Below, one piece after another: positions 1 to 11,694 of a DNA stretch of 64,000 nt. The notes below the pieces were generated by a model, which had not been told where the DNA came from, searched no databases, and worked only from the letters and a program-made list of their open reading frames with translations. Numbering within the stretch: the stretch's first letter is position 1; every line of letters begins with the position of its first letter. The stretch comes from Halocafeteria seosinensis (Eukaryota > Sar > Bigyra > Bicosoecida), in assembly GCA_001687465.1 (NCBI GenBank), contig LVLI01000055.1, positions 1 through 64,000 of the forward strand. The letters run 5' to 3'. Both the position numbers and the translations under genes were made by a program.

Positions 1-1318
1 GTTGTCGAGTGTGCTGAAGGACAATTCGATCAAAGTTACGCGAATCTCCAGAGGTGTTCAACGCGCAAGCAGCACTTCTTTGGCATCTCCTATTCTCTTT
101 ATAGGTGTAGTTTTCTGCCAGTACTTCTTGAAACAAGTTGTTAGGAGAAACAGACAGACAGCCGATGTGCATATCGACCTTCTTGTCTTTGGATAACTCG
201 TCAAAATATTCCAAGTAGTCTTCGGTTGGGAGAACATCCCCAGATCGTTCCATTTCTGCATTCTCTGTAAGAGCTAGGTCAACACTAATTATCACACCAA
301 ATAGTCCTAGACCTCCAACAACTAAACGAAACAACTCATCAGATGGACAGACCGTCTGTGCTCTTCCTTTCGAGTCTACTACTGTCAGTGACTTAACAGT
401 ATTTCCAATTGCACCTGAGCGAATGTTCCAACCGTGGCAATTTATCGAAATAGATCCACCGATGCTGAAAACATTTGAGGCTTGCATGGTCTGGACTGCG
501 AGTCCGTACTCGTTCACTGCTTGTTGAACTTGTCGCCACGTCGCACCAGCACCTACCGAAGCCACCTTGCCTTTAGGGCGTACCGAGACATGATTAATAC
601 GTTGCAGGTCCAACATGATGTCTCTTGGTTGGACGGGTAAAATGTTCTTCCCCTGGGAAAACCTCGCCCCGGCTACAGATACGCTCTTACCTCTCCGGCG
701 AGCTTCGCCAACGATCTCTTGAACTTCTTCCAGAGTCCTCGGATACCGAACATCTCCTTCATGAGAATTCAAGTCACCATACGGCCGTATAAACCCTTGA
801 GCATAGCGTTTGGTCTTATTATCATGAGGAATAAAGTGGTGAGTGATAGTATCCGGGCAACGCACCCCAGAGAATGTGGCCAGGAACCCCAGCAAGCATC
901 TTAAACTGGATCCTCCACACGCTTTTGCTGCTCGTTGGTGAGCTTTTTTCGCCGTAGTCGAAGTTGATGTGGTTGCTAAAACCCATTCCTTCAGAGCGTA
1001 TCCAGACAACCTGAAGACGTCGGTAATGGCCAGAGCGGGAAACATGAGTAAGCTCAGTACCCTCGAGAGGACTGCTTTGCGGATTTTCTCCTTCACAGTC
1101 GCTTCACTGCACAATTGCAATTCATCCACCCACACTGCCGGGTAGGTGACGTATCGAAATGGAATATCTTCAGGTGGTGCAGGAGCCTCCAGCCAAAGCA
1201 TAAAATTGACAGCCGCCAATTGCACTATCCGACTCACCCAGGAAACCAGGCTATCCATGGACATCTTCTTCTTCTTTCTCGTCACGTGAGAAGGCGATCT
1301 CCCATTGGCGTGCTTCAT
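1..1318 (-). CDS. FAD-linked oxidoreductase (FAD_binding_4 type), C-terminus beyond the window
   Basis: One uninterrupted reading frame on the minus strand starts at the ATG whose first base is 1318 and runs off the window at position 1, giving about 439 residues so far. Residues about 1-110 are basic and then hydrophobic, suggesting one or two membrane-associated segments. From about residue 185 a classic PCMH-type FAD-binding domain follows: a run through VAGARFSQGKN, then VGAGATWRQVQ, then GGSISINCHGW and GAIGNTVKSLTVVD, the pattern of glycolate-oxidase/lactone-oxidase relatives (COG0277). The substrate cannot be told because the C-terminal substrate domain is missing. The next ATG inside (1264) is also possible. 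An in-frame stop lies near 1438. The gene is divergent from the next one, with 822 nt between them. No intron is needed in the visible part. Confidence 0.85.
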   Translation of the reverse strand, partial: MKHANGRSPSHVTRKKKKMSMDSLVSWVSRIVQLAAVNFMLWLEAPAPPEDIPFRYVTYPAVWVDELQLCSEATVKEKIRKAVLSRVLSLLMFPALAITDVFRLSGYALKEWVLATTSTSTTAKKAHQRAAKACGGSSLRCLLGFLATFSGVRCPDTITHHFIPHDNKTKRYAQGFIRPYGDLNSHEGDVRYPRTLEEVQEIVGEARRRGKSVSVAGARFSQGKNILPVQPRDIMLDLQRINHVSVRPKGKVASVGAGATWRQVQQAVNEYGLAVQTMQASNVFSIGGSISINCHGWNIRSGAIGNTVKSLTVVDSKGRAQTVCPSDELFRLVVGGLGLFGVIISVDLALTENAEMERSGDVLPTEDYLEYFDELSKDKKVDMHIGCLSVSPNNLFQEVLAENYTYKENRRCQRSAACALNTSGDSRNFDRIVLQHTRQ

Positions 1319-2140
1319 GGCACTACTCGTGGTGTGGTAAATGACGAAAAAGACGAGTTGAAACCTGAGAAATGTTTTGTGAAGTTCAGGTATGCGATGA
1401 TTGCGTGCCAACAGAATGTGACTAAAGGGGAACCATCAGCTCATAGAGCTTGTCATGTAAACTGTGCGTACGGCTGGACTCAAAACAACCTCTTGAATCA
1501 GAACTACACGGCTCTAAGTCGGGCTGTTTTCCAGTTTCAAACATTAATATCAGAAATGTTTGTCCGCTTGAACTCGTCCAATTTGGATATCTGTTGGATA
1601 TCAAGCCGTGGTCTTCAGGAGACACATTTTTCACCTCTCAAAAGGGATCAACTTTGGTAATTGACGCTTGTCTTTTCCATTCAAGGGTAGATTCGCTCCG
1701 ATAGTCTACTGCAATGCACCTACTGTAAAACAAGCTGTGGAAGTGGTGACTCACGTGATGTCGCAATCGCGAAGCATCTTCACAAGAAGTGGGCGTACCA
1801 TACCATACAGTATGCTCGGAAGAGGAGGAATTCTAGGGAAAGAAGGAATCGAAATAACTGCAAATTCCCATGGGCGTACAAAGGGAGTGCATATCGTACG
1901 TAAGCATCTCCTCTTCCACGTTGTACCAACCATGTTGGCTTGTGAAGCCTGAACCATGTATGATGAGACTGTGCATAATATGAGTAGTCATAGAAAGAAT
2001 GCGCGGATAGATAGAAAGAATCATAGTTACACTGTAGATTCCCGGTAGTACGTTTTATTGGACTCTTCTTAGCCGACAGGCAATTATTTTCTCAGATCAA
2101 TAAGCACCAGTGGCCTACGTCATTCTACGCGACTCCATGA
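1319..2140. other. Intergenic region between divergent genes
   Basis: This stretch separates the start codons of the FAD oxidoreductase (minus) and the 2H/GGCT gene (plus). Short open frames occur on both strands, but none has recognisable protein motifs or splice structure. It probably holds both promoters and 5-prime leaders; no specific element is recognised. Confidence 0.4.
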
Positions 2141-4413
2141 ATGGCGAGGAGGAAGTTAGTATCTAGTATTCGTACTGCTTGGACCAAAGGAAATATAGTT
2201 CCGTTACCGCAAGTGCTGGAGCCCCTATTCGCAACGCAACGCGTCATGGCTGCAAATGCGCATGGAGCTCCTGGGATGAGCTCACAAGAAGGGACAGCTA
2301 CCACGGAGCAACATACACCATCTGCGCAGCTGTATGGAGTTTCAAAGACCAAGGAATACAAGTCCGCAATAGTAATAATTCCGCCGACTCAGCTATGGAA
2401 GCCGATACAGACTATACGTAGTATTCATGATAGGGTTTACCACCGATGGATGCCACATATAAACTTGTAAGTACTACCGAAGCCTTAGCTCAAGAGCTCA
2501 GCAGGAAGGAATAAACTCGCCGCTTTGTGACTGCAGAATGTATCCGTTTCTGCCAGACGAAGGAACGTGTTTTGAGCAAGCAGCTGCTACCTTGCAGGAA
2601 CGACTGAGAGACTTGGAATCGTTCCGAGTCCATCTTAACGAAATCCAGTGCTTCAAGCACAAGAAGTCCGCAACCGTTTGGCTTGGTCCTGGGGACGATA
2701 GTGAGCGCGAAGTAAGCTTAGATGCTATAACATTTGTTTTGCTTCGTCGTCCTCCAATATAAACTGCCCCTGTCCATCATGCACAGAAACTGGAAGAACT
2801 CAACCGAGCATTGGAGGAGGTGTTCCCGGAGCATAACGATGTTAGCACCATATCCGATAAGGGCTTCACCCCACATCTTTCCTTGGGACAGTTTCCTCCA
2901 CAGTCTGCGCATTCGTCGATATCCGTGATATCAGAATACTTTGGGTCTTCTGATTTTTCCTTAGGATCGAGTGCATGTGTTGATACCCCATCTAGTGTGC
3001 ATTTCGGAAGAAAGCAGGATTCAACGCTCCCCAGTTATACGGAAGAATCTGAACAAAGGCTAAGAAGTCTTGAGTCATCAAAGGAAATAACAACGAAGCC
3101 GCCTCGTGATGGCCTGTCTGCTTGGAGGCGGCTGTCGTTTATGGTAGACCATGTTCATATGATTTCGAGGAAGAATTATCATGACCCATTCCACATCCGG
3201 GCGTCAATACCATTAGGGAATACTTCTGGGGATTCCCCCAATCCGGATGGCGCTCGGTATGTAGCATGGCGGTCCCCAAACAGTCATACTAATACGAACT
3301 CGAAGATCACTCTGAATGCTTCGTCGGTTGCGGAGGGAAAAGCTGGCGCTGAAGGAAAGGAGTCAGGTACCAGCCGGGCAGCTGCGGTACTACCTGCTGT
3401 TAACGAACAAGGGTATTGGAATTTCGCTTTTGGTGCCAACATGAGCAGAAATAAAGTTGAAAAATCACGCAAACTAAAACCTTTAGAATCAGTTCCTGGA
3501 AAGCTTCAAGGATGGCGCCTCTCCTTCAGCCATCGCGGAGGAATGGGCACCATTATTCCCACAGCGCCGGAAGCTGCATTGCAATGGTTGCAAGAAGCTG
3601 TAAAATGCGATTCGGAGCTTCGAGGAGCATCGGTCCCTGAAGATTTGGTCCGGGAATACATGAACAATGGTTCAAGTGTTTCGCGAGACGTCACTCTCCG
3701 ACTACTTGAAAGCTTCCCCGGCTCACCTGACGCGACTGTTCACTCGTTGCTGGAAGAAGCCCCATGCGTTCACGGTGTGCTGCATAAGCTGCCAGAGGAA
3801 GCATATATAGAGCTGCGCCGCGCTGAGAACGGGTACGGGGATGTTGTACTAGGTTTGCATGGAAAGCCAGATGCAGCATGTGTGTTACTTTGTCTCTCCA
3901 GATATCACGAGTTTGAACTGCCAATCGAGGCCTACGATGGAAGAGTAATTATGGCGAAAACGTTTGTGTCGAGACCTGGACAAGAACTTGCGTGCGGCTC
4001 CCTCAGGCCTACTCAAAGGTAACTTTCCAGGTCGAGTGTATGTTGAACCCGGTAAAGGTAATTCCATAAAGAATGCAGGTATCGAGACCTATTGACAAGT
4101 GGAGACAAGGACTATGGAGTCGACAAAGAATATATTTCTTGGATACGTAAGTTTCCGACCGTGCATCCAAAAGAGAGGACGCGTGAATACTACATGTATG
4201 TGGAATGTTTAACAATAGTGACCTCATATGGGTGTGTACCCACTGATTTATGGCGTTTCTGTCTTCAGGAATCCCGAAGGTCCGCCAAAAAAGATAGGCC
4301 CAGAATGGAAGCCCGGAGACCCTGCTAAGCACCACGAAACACACTCTAACAATGCTCGCAAGCCTCAAACACGGGGCAATAAACGAGGTAGAGGTAGAGT
4401 GCAGCATTTTTAG
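2141..4413 (+). CDS. 2H phosphoesterase fused to a gamma-glutamylcyclotransferase-like domain
   Basis: Exons 2141-2466, 2537-2711, 2787-4018, 4079-4195 and 4269-4413 give 664 aa. The N-terminal half carries two His motifs of the 2H (LigT/2-5 RNA ligase-like) family: PHINLMYPF around residue 106, created across the first intron, and TPHLSLGQF around residue 195. The second matches H-x-S/T; the first is H-I-N. From about residue 375 a GGCT/AIG2-like fold begins with FAFGANMS, then a G-WRLSF segment, a GVLHKL segment and RRAENGYGD (about 510), whose Glu is the expected catalytic acid, then YRDLLTSGDKDYGVDKEYISW. About 70 basic, disordered residues end the protein. 2H enzymes act on 2-prime or cyclic phosphates; GGCT-like enzymes release 5-oxoproline from gamma-glutamyl compounds. 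The joint role is unknown. The start could also be Met 36 (2246). Confidence 0.8.
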
Positions 4414-4526
4414 CTAGTCTGTAAATTGGTAAAGAATTATAGAACACCACTTTTCGGCTAGTCAGTACGCTATCATAAAGCAAGAGTAGCATGTGGTATT
4501 TTTGATATTGTGTTGTGTTGAACTTT

Positions 4527-6467
4527 TTACATAGCCCCGTCGAAGTTAGCACTGTCTTTGACCTGCATCGAGGGGTCTGGCCGCACCCACTTGGTGGTGA
4601 TTTTCCGACGTCGCGTGCAAAATTCCAGTTGTCCTGTTGTAATAACAAAATGTAAGCGAGAGTATCATCATCACCACTGTAACAGGTAGAACGTACCGTC
4701 GCCTGTAATATCAAAGTCGCCAAACTTGGATCTGTTCATGCCACCAAATGAGAAGGGTTCACGCGGTACAGGTATTCCAATGTTGACGCCCAGCATAGAA
4801 GCCGAAAATCGGCGAGTAAACCAATCCGCGTTGGCACCAATAGAAGTGTACACTGAAGCGGCATTTCCATATGGGTTAGCGTTCTCAATTTCGATTGCTC
4901 GCTCATTTGTGGGGACCTGGAGAACCGAAAGTACAGGTCCAAAAATTTCATCAGTCATGGCCGGATCTTTCTCCGAGTTGCAGAGGATGATAGTGGGTCC
5001 AATCCAGTTGCCCTTTGAGAACTTATCCCCCTGTGCCAGCCGAAGAAGATAAAAATTAATAATAAATGAGAAAGGCTAATCGCATTGGTTTCGTTCTATT
5101 TCTATGCTTACCCAGCCTCGTCCATCCAGCAAGATCTTAGATCCAGACGCTTCGGCGTCGTCTATATACTTCTTAATCTTCTTGTAGGAGGCAGGGTCGA
5201 TGACTGGACCGATCTGGCCTGGTTGTTGCCCGGCGGTAAATGATCCAGCCTTTTCAACAAGCTTGTTCATTAACTCAGGCTGCTCGCCGACCACAAGCAA
5301 GACACTAGCAGCCATACACCGTTGACCAGTGCATCCGGCGAAAGAGGCGACAATGTCTTGCGCGGCCATGTCGCGGTCACAGTCCGGAAGAGCAACAAGG
5401 TGATTTTTCGCCCCGCCCAACGCAAGTACACGTTTGTTTATTGCGCTGTGCCCAAATTTTGTTGCAAGTTACTCGGTACGTAAAGGATCGCATATAGTCT
5501 CTCACAGAACTTACCGGCAGCGCTGTGCAACGCTCTCAGCGATCTTGGAAGACCCAACGAATGTCATCGCATCAACGCCTTCGTTATCACACAGTGATTG
5601 AACAGCCGTTCCCTGTTCGCAGAAAGGAAAAAGCGAGAGATACTTCTTAATGCTAGTTTTTTGGGGGTGGGGGGAGGAACACTTGGAACGCACCTCACCG
5701 CTGACGATCTGGAAGACTCCCGGAGGCACCCCGGCTTCAGTTAGCAATTCCGCTATACGAGTCGCAGTTGAAGGAACCTTTTCCGACGGCTTCAAAATGA
5801 CACTGGCCACAAGCAAAAGGATGGTTTGAGATATATGTACTGCACAGCCGAATGAGTACGTCCAATCTTACCAGTTTCCAGCAGCGAGACAGATCGGGCT
5901 CGACCATAGGGGAACCATAGCAGGGAAGTTGAACGGACAAACGGTACCGATCACTCCAAGAGGATCTCGCTGATCGTGGCAAGTAACGCCTCGGGAGACT
6001 TCCAAAAATTTCCCTTGACTAGTCTGGGGAAGAGAGCAACCCCATTCTACAGACTCATTACCTTTGGCAACATCCCCAGCGGCCTCTGTACGATTCTTGC
6101 CTGAAAAAATGAAACGCGAGGCGCAACACAATTTCATCATCTGATGTAAACTCTTCTTCATTGATTCAAAAACACACCATTTTCTTCAACGATAAGCTGG
6201 ATCAGCTCTTCAGAGTGCTCTTCCATCAACTGGTGGAACTTGTAGAGCACGGCAGCACGTCGTTTCACAGTCCAGGTACCCCAATCTTCGAAAGCCTTCC
6301 GCGCGGCATCGACAGCATCCTGGACATCTTGGGCGTTGGATACTGCGTATCTGGCGCACACTTCATTCGTAGCAGGGTTCGTCACATCCTTGTATTCGCC
6401 TGAGCGGGGAGCCACGAATTCACCGTTGATGTAATTGTCATTGATGCGGATGCCGCTGTTCTCCACG
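4527..6467 (-). CDS. Methylmalonate-semialdehyde dehydrogenase (acylating, ALDH6 family)
   Basis: Exons in gene order: 6178-6467, 5872-6100, 5694-5802, 5515-5612, 5112-5445, 4697-5030 and 4527-4633; all phases agree. The enzyme oxidatively decarboxylates malonate/methylmalonate semialdehyde to acetyl-/propionyl-CoA in mitochondrial valine and pyrimidine breakdown. Diagnostic features are NPATNEV near the N-terminus, PLGVIGTVCPFNFPAM, LKPSEKVPSTA, GGAKNH, the catalytic Cys in GCTGQRCMA, EIFGPVLSVL, NPYGNAA and the C-terminal RRRKITTKW. The first exon has no ATG before its core: it begins at an acceptor (AG just before 6467), so a 5-prime exon is missing from this model. A candidate is an Arg/Ser-rich frame from an ATG at 6782 to a donor near 6606, which would supply a mitochondrial presequence; this part is not certain. 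About 500 aa without it, normal for the family. Confidence 0.93.
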
Positions 6468-6976
6468 CTGCAATTCCACGAGACAGCACCCAAAAGTCAA
6501 GTAGGAAGAAACTTTCTTCTATAATAAACGAATATGAATATGGTCCCCCAAGTTACTTCGATGCAAGTGCCCTGGGACACTTGCAGTTCTATCGACGTCA
6601 AACCTGCCACATCGTTCAACGGTGGACGAGGAAGAAGCCACTCCCTCACACTCTTTTTTAACCCCCCTTTCAAGCCCGTGCGACACCTTATTTGCCGCCA
6701 AACATGTACTGAAACACGCTGAAAAGCCCCTCGATTCCGGTGTTGTACACGTGGAATGACCGACCGCGGGCGTCCTCTTCATTTCTCCTCCCCCACTTTG
6801 TTTTCTAGTATTCACTCCACATGCACTAGCATACCAATCTTATCTACCCCGTGATCATGGTCTATGGAAGCGTGGAATGGAGCGTATGGACCGAAAACCC
6901 TGCGCAGAAGGCAGAATAGACTTGTTCTTACCGAGCGCGCTTGTTCGGAGCCATTGTTTCAGTTCCTCGTTTTATG

Positions 6977-6996
6977 CACACACACACACACACACA
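6977..6996. repeat. (CA)10 microsatellite
   Basis: Ten uninterrupted CA units in intergenic DNA. Likely polymorphic; no function inferred. Confidence 0.95.
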
Positions 6997-7078
6997 ATAT
7001 TTGCTTGAACGAGTCTATTCGGACAATAGAACTCTTGTTCGCCTCGAGAACCAACAAAACCACTGTGTAAGCAATGAA

Positions 7079-7099
7079 TAAGGGCCCTGGCGGCCCTTA
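7079..7099. repeat. Short perfect inverted repeat
   Basis: Arms TAAGGGCC and GGCCCTTA pair perfectly around a 5-nt spacer. It lies in intergenic DNA far from any gene end, so a terminator role is not supported. Confidence 0.7.
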
Positions 7100-8187
7100 G
7101 GAGTTTTAAGAAGTGTGTACCATACAGCTCCTAATGCAGGAGCACAGGTTATTTGTAACAAGTAGCCTCGGTATTCAAAAAAAAAAAAAGTATATTGAAA
7201 TGAAGTCAATGATGTGCCACATCCTAGTAGATGATCCTACTCGCTTCCAGCTTCGCGAAGGCATCCCTACCGTATTCACTAAGCACCACACGAACCCAAG
7301 CCTTTCACTTATGGTCAGTGTGCTCAAATGATTATTCTGACATTGGTAAAGGTATATGAACTTGGAATCAGTCCTATTGGAAGTTTTGATGCGCATTCGC
7401 TTCACCCTACTGTACCACTGGTACATACAGTAGAATTTTGCGCAACCGATGCCATGGCATGAATTTGCTGCGACTTTCAGTTCCTGGGAGCTTATGCGCA
7501 CACATACGATGGTGGACATACCAATGTTGCAAACTAGCAATTAAAAGCTTGCAGAGTTTGTGTTGCGGACTGCCTAGCCCCGTGCGGACCGCTGGAATCC
7601 TGAATTCCTGGAATCGTTGGCGACCGCTCAGGTTGCGAGCCAAACTATGTGGTGTGTCTCAAACTCCATTGACCCACGCTGAGCTATGTAGATATTTCCA
7701 TATGTTTCCGCAATCTCAATAGCATAGCATACTCTATACTTTCCGTATCCTGTCTATCTGGTGTGAGGGTTTCAAGCAACAACAATTTGAAACATTAAAG
7801 GACGGAAAAGATTGTCGTGTCCTAGCACGCATTTTCTGAGGCAGTGCAACATGGTGCATAGCGGGTTCGTGCTGGGATATACAGCAGTTTACACGCTTAA
7901 ATGGTGTTGAATCAGCATCATTGTATATATATCATCGTGAATCAGGTTCATATGCCACGAAATAAGGCTGGGAACATTGACATATCTTGAGAAAAGAGGC
8001 TGGGAAACGGTAAAGAGAGTGGCTGACTTCTTGCTCAGGTAAGCACCGTTTGAAGAGCCGCTGGGTCAGTTCTCGCCATGCCATACAGTAGAACATTGTC
8101 CGGAGAACCGACTCGACGAACTCTCAGTTTGGGGGAAAGACGCACAAGAGTGTGAGGGAAACTCAGGGATACAGGCCAGTTGGCGCA

Positions 8188-8207
8188 ACCTTTTTTGTAG
8201 TTTCTTG
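8188..8207 (-). repeat. Dispersed motif copy (minus orientation)
   Basis: On the minus strand this reads AAGAAACTACAAAAAAGG and is flanked by G/C-rich runs. It is one of five similar copies in non-coding DNA of the window (see 10949, 50398, 51956, 63279). Confidence 0.45.
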
Positions 8208-8424
8208 GCCCCTGAAGCCCCCTGTGGGGGCTAGCCAGCATGTTGGCTATGGCACTCACAAATACTTTTTGAGGTTCTCATGAGGCCCTTTGGAGCACTT
8301 TAAGGGAAAAACTACGCTGGACGCTGTTAATGAAGCTCTTGGTCGTCGTCGAAGCCGTCTGGGGATCTTGTAAATACACTGTTTTGAACTTGCTTCTGCA
8401 GAGAAATACACAAAACTCGCCGCG

Positions 8425-9878
8425 ATGGGGGCCTTTCTTGATAAACCAAAGACAGAAAAGCACACACAGGTTCAAGAGAGTGCGTCTGTACGAGCTGGTC
8501 TGACTTCCATGCAAGGATGGAGAGTCGAGCAGGAAGTAAGCTTGAACTTGCAGTTGTGGTGGAGTTCAACACAGCGCTGGCTCACTGGTACTGATATTTT
8601 TTACGCAGGATGCCCACTCATTGATACTAGAGTTACCAGACAATCCTCAGGCTGGATGGTTTGCAGTATTTGATGGCCACGGAGGCAACTTAGTGTCTGG
8701 GAAAAGGTGTGTTTTTGGCCTTGTGCTCCTGCCATCTATGGCAGACGGTTGACAAGGTTCTCATCCACTGCAGCGCGGAACGACTTCATAAGCTTATTTC
8801 AGTTGATTCACTGGTACGGTTTTACTTCAGTGTTTCTTTGAACGTGTTGTATGTGCTGAAACGCATGCGTTGTTTTTTGTGCTGGCAGGAACCTGAAACG
8901 CTGAAGCCAAAGATTCGAAATGCCTTCCTTCAGCTGGATAAAGAGTTACATGAGGACCCAAAGGTCCAGAGAGGGGAGGACCATTCCGGTACAACTGCTG
9001 TGTCATGTCTATTAACACCTCAACATATGATCTGTGCTAATTGTGGTGATTCACGGGCTATCCTTGTACGCAACCGAGAGGCGAAGCCTCTATCCTACGA
9101 CCATAAACCGTTTAATGTACGTTTTCACCCAATACTGAGCTTCCTTATTTTTGTTTCTCTTGAAAAAATGGGCTACTAACGACACAGGACAAAGAGCGAG
9201 AACGCATCTATAAAGCTGGTGGCACAGTCACCATGGGCAGAGTGAATGGTGACCTTGCAGTAAGCCGCGCGTTAGGTGACTACGTCTACAAGTTTGTGTC
9301 GGTAAGTAAACCAAATGGGGTACTTCCCAGTAATGTTGACAGCTATCGCTCACTTGTGCGCTTACAGGATTTGCCTGCGGAAGAGCAACAAGTTTCTCCC
9401 GAACCGGAGTTTGTGGTAATACCGCGAGATCCTCAACAAGACCAATTCATGGTCTTAGCATGTGACGGTATTTGGGATGTTATGAGTAATGATGAAGTTG
9501 CTAAGTGGGTGCTAGACCAAACTGAAGCTGGCTGCGACAATGTCGGGGAAGTAAGTTTCATTATTGTGCTAAGGCTCTTCGGATTCTTTAAAGAGTGAGT
9601 CGTCGTCTGTACTACAGCTAGCTGAGACCTTAGTAGATGAGTGTTTAAGTCGGGGAAGCAAGGACAATATGAGTGTTATCATTGTTGCATTTGAAGCAGC
9701 CCCTCGACCTTCGAAAGAAAAAATAGAAGAATACAAGAAACGCAAAGAGGAAGAAGCCAAACGACACGAACAAGAAGATTACGGTAATACCAATATGCAG
9801 TCCAACCCTAATCCTCCCATAGAAGTTCCTATGGGAAATATCGCTTCAGAGAATCAACATCCAGGGAACAACACTTAA
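8425..9878 (+). CDS. Protein phosphatase 2C (PPM family)
   Basis: Exons 8425-8535, 8609-8706, 8774-8813, 8889-9116, 9188-9301, 9368-9550 and 9618-9878 encode 344 aa. PPM phosphatases remove phosphate from Ser/Thr using two Mg/Mn ions. The metal-binding landmarks are all present: the Glu-Asp in [12 protein letters not shown] (about residue 38), [27 protein letters not shown] and [13 protein letters not shown]. The N-terminus [10 protein letters not shown] starts with Met-Gly, a typical N-myristoylation context shared by many protist and yeast PP2Cs. The last 70 residues are a charged, Lys/Glu-rich tail outside the catalytic domain. The short third exon (40 nt) is supported by phase on both sides but is the least certain part. 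The protein's pathway cannot be told from sequence. Confidence 0.95.
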
Positions 9879-10070
9879 GTAGTTCTTCTGTAATGCGGCA
9901 TATGGAGTTTGTAGACAGTCCTGGTCGGCAGGGATGGCCAGCGGTACCACTCAGTGATAAATATACAGCAATGCTTGGTACTTCAGTACGTTATCTTTCT
10001 TTCCACGGCTGGTGTTAATTTATACAGGTGAAACTGCTATAGGGTAGGCGTATCATAGGATGCCGGCTTT

Positions 10071-10696
10071 CTATGCCTTCAACGCGAAGCGCCTCATGGG
10101 GAAGTTGTCCTCTTTCTTCTGCTGGCGAAGAGTCCTTTTGCTAGCTTCCTTTACAGAGAGTGCTCTTCTCATGGCACGGGTCTTCTTAGGTCTCAATTCC
10201 TTAGGGTAGTATTTGGTGTTCTTGCTCTTGAGCAACTGTCGGAGTTCTGACTTCTTCTTTTGGTTCAATACGGTCAAGACACGAGCGATATCCTTGCGTA
10301 CAGTGCCAATCCGTGCCAACTTGGAAGCAGCACCTCCGGTCACCTGGGCAATTCGGAGCTGCAAAATCGAAAGACCGACAACCCATGAAAACATGTAATA
10401 TCGCTGTAGCTGCTGCATCCATCAACTACATACAGTGTTCAATTCATTCCTGAGTTCCTCCAATTTCGACAGCAACTCAGTACGGTCCTTCCCGCGGAGT
10501 TCATACGCTTTAAGTTTAGCTGCAAAACAAGATATTACCACGTGAATACAATGACTAAAAGAGCCATGAATGCCATGTCAAATGCGTCCCGAAAAACTCA
10601 GTTGCTTTCCCCTTTTTGACCCCTCTTTCCATTCTCCACCGTCATTACGCCAACGACATGTCTACACTGGATAAAATGCCCAATGAACTTACTCAT
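10071..10696 (-). CDS. RPL35: 60S ribosomal protein L35 (uL29)
   Basis: Exons in gene order 10693-10696 (just ATGA), 10434-10519 and 10071-10358 encode 125 aa, the usual length. uL29 sits near the polypeptide exit tunnel of the large ribosomal subunit and helps dock chaperones and SRP. Matches include KAYELRGK at the N-terminus, LRIAQVTGGAASKLARI, VRKDIARVLTVLNQ and the hallmark LRPKKTRAMRR. The four-base first exon followed by a strong GTAAGT donor and a 173-nt intron is typical of eukaryotic ribosomal protein genes, where the start codon is split from the body; it was chosen because it gives Met-Thr-Lys in phase. The other intron is 75 nt. Confidence 0.95.
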
Positions 10697-11374
10697 TTTT
10701 CCTCGTTAATGTGTATAAAAAGCCGTGGAAAAGACACTATAGTGATCTCCTTCCTGCACCAAGTCAAGCCATACGACGGAGAAATTAGCTTCTGTACGCT
10801 TTCCTAAGCAATATTCATACGTTCCAACAGCAGAGACGTGTACAAAGAATGTATCTTATCCTACTGGTGGGTGCAAAACTTACCTCTATTGTGTATAACA
10901 CCACAATACATCCAATGATAGCAGTAGTGCCCTCTCCGGCCCCCTATAGAAAACTACAAAAAGCATGGTCCTTCCGGTGCTCCCGTAAAGCCTCCCTTGG
11001 GACCATCCCCCTGGGTTAGGGGTGTCACTCACTACAAGCTCCACAAAAGTGAACGAAAAGATTGTCTTGAAACGGCGAAGGAAGCCTGTTTCTTCAGTGG
11101 AGCTGTTTCCGAGAGCGTTGTATACAAAGTAAGTTCTTCCCGTCGTCCTGTGTGCTATCTTTTCCACGCTCCCAGTGGAGAGGAAGACGAAAAAGGTGGG
11201 AAATCTCGTGTTGGGCCGGCGTATTCGGTTCCCCCTTTAGGAGCCCCCTGAAACCCTTTTTTGGCTGGATTTCCATTCACTTGTGCATTACTGTTTTACA
11301 GGTGCATAGTCGGGCCAAGCTGAACCGAGGTTATTTCATATAGACTCATTCCGGAACCGAAAGCAAACATTACG
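10697..11374. other. Intergenic region between divergent RPL35 and SEC61 gamma genes
   Basis: The region lies between two highly expressed housekeeping genes read in opposite directions and should contain both promoters. It holds one copy of the dispersed motif (10949-10963) inside a stretch rich in G and C runs. No gene is seen. Confidence 0.4.
10949..10963 (+). repeat. Dispersed motif copy
   Basis: Reads GAAAACTACAAAAAG and is followed by C- and G-rich blocks, as at the other copies. Intergenic. Confidence 0.45.
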
Positions 11375-11694
11375 ATGTCGTCTTCGGGAAAAACGCAATC
11401 GGAAGAGCATCCTCTCCAGTCCCAGGTGGTGGACCCCCTCATTGAATTCTCCAAGGATAGCGTTAAGTTGTTGAATAAATGCCATCGGCCAGATCTTAAA
11501 GGTAAGCCTTCGATAAATTGTTGAGAATGTCAAGGTGGGGACGGAAAGAAATGCCGTGCTCGATTTTTGGGTTTGCAGAGTTTCGGCAGGTTGCATTCGC
11601 GACTGGAGTGGGGCTTTTGGTGCTTGGATTCCTCGGATTCTTTGTTAAGTTGATTCACATCCCGATTAATGATATACTCGTAGGAAGTGGTTAA
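11375..11694 (+). CDS. SEC61G: Protein translocase SEC61 subunit gamma
   Basis: Exons 11375-11501 and 11579-11694 (77-nt intron) encode 80 aa. SEC61 gamma (SecE family) is the small tail-anchored clamp of the ER translocon. The sequence shows the diagnostic pattern: an amphipathic helix with [20 protein letters not shown], then [12 protein letters not shown] leading into one C-terminal membrane span ([22 protein letters not shown]) and a short lumenal tail ending ILVGSG. The intron falls inside the conserved KEF segment. Length is slightly above the animal protein (68 aa) because of an N-terminal Ser/Glu-rich extension. Confidence 0.95.

Larger units (their letters stand above)
6468..8424. 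other. Long intergenic region
   Basis: Apart from the probable 5-prime exon of the preceding dehydrogenase (within about 6606-6782), no coding frame with recognisable motifs is seen. It holds a CA microsatellite, a 13-base A run (7177-7189), a perfect 8-bp-arm hairpin and one copy of the dispersed ACTACAAAAA-type motif near 8188. The PP2C promoter should lie in its right-hand end. Confidence 0.4.

Noticed and set aside
1115-1660. 181-codon plus-strand frame opposite the FAD oxidoreductase start
   Set aside because: It overlaps the coding strand of the oxidoreductase and its leader, has no family motifs and is probably a shadow.
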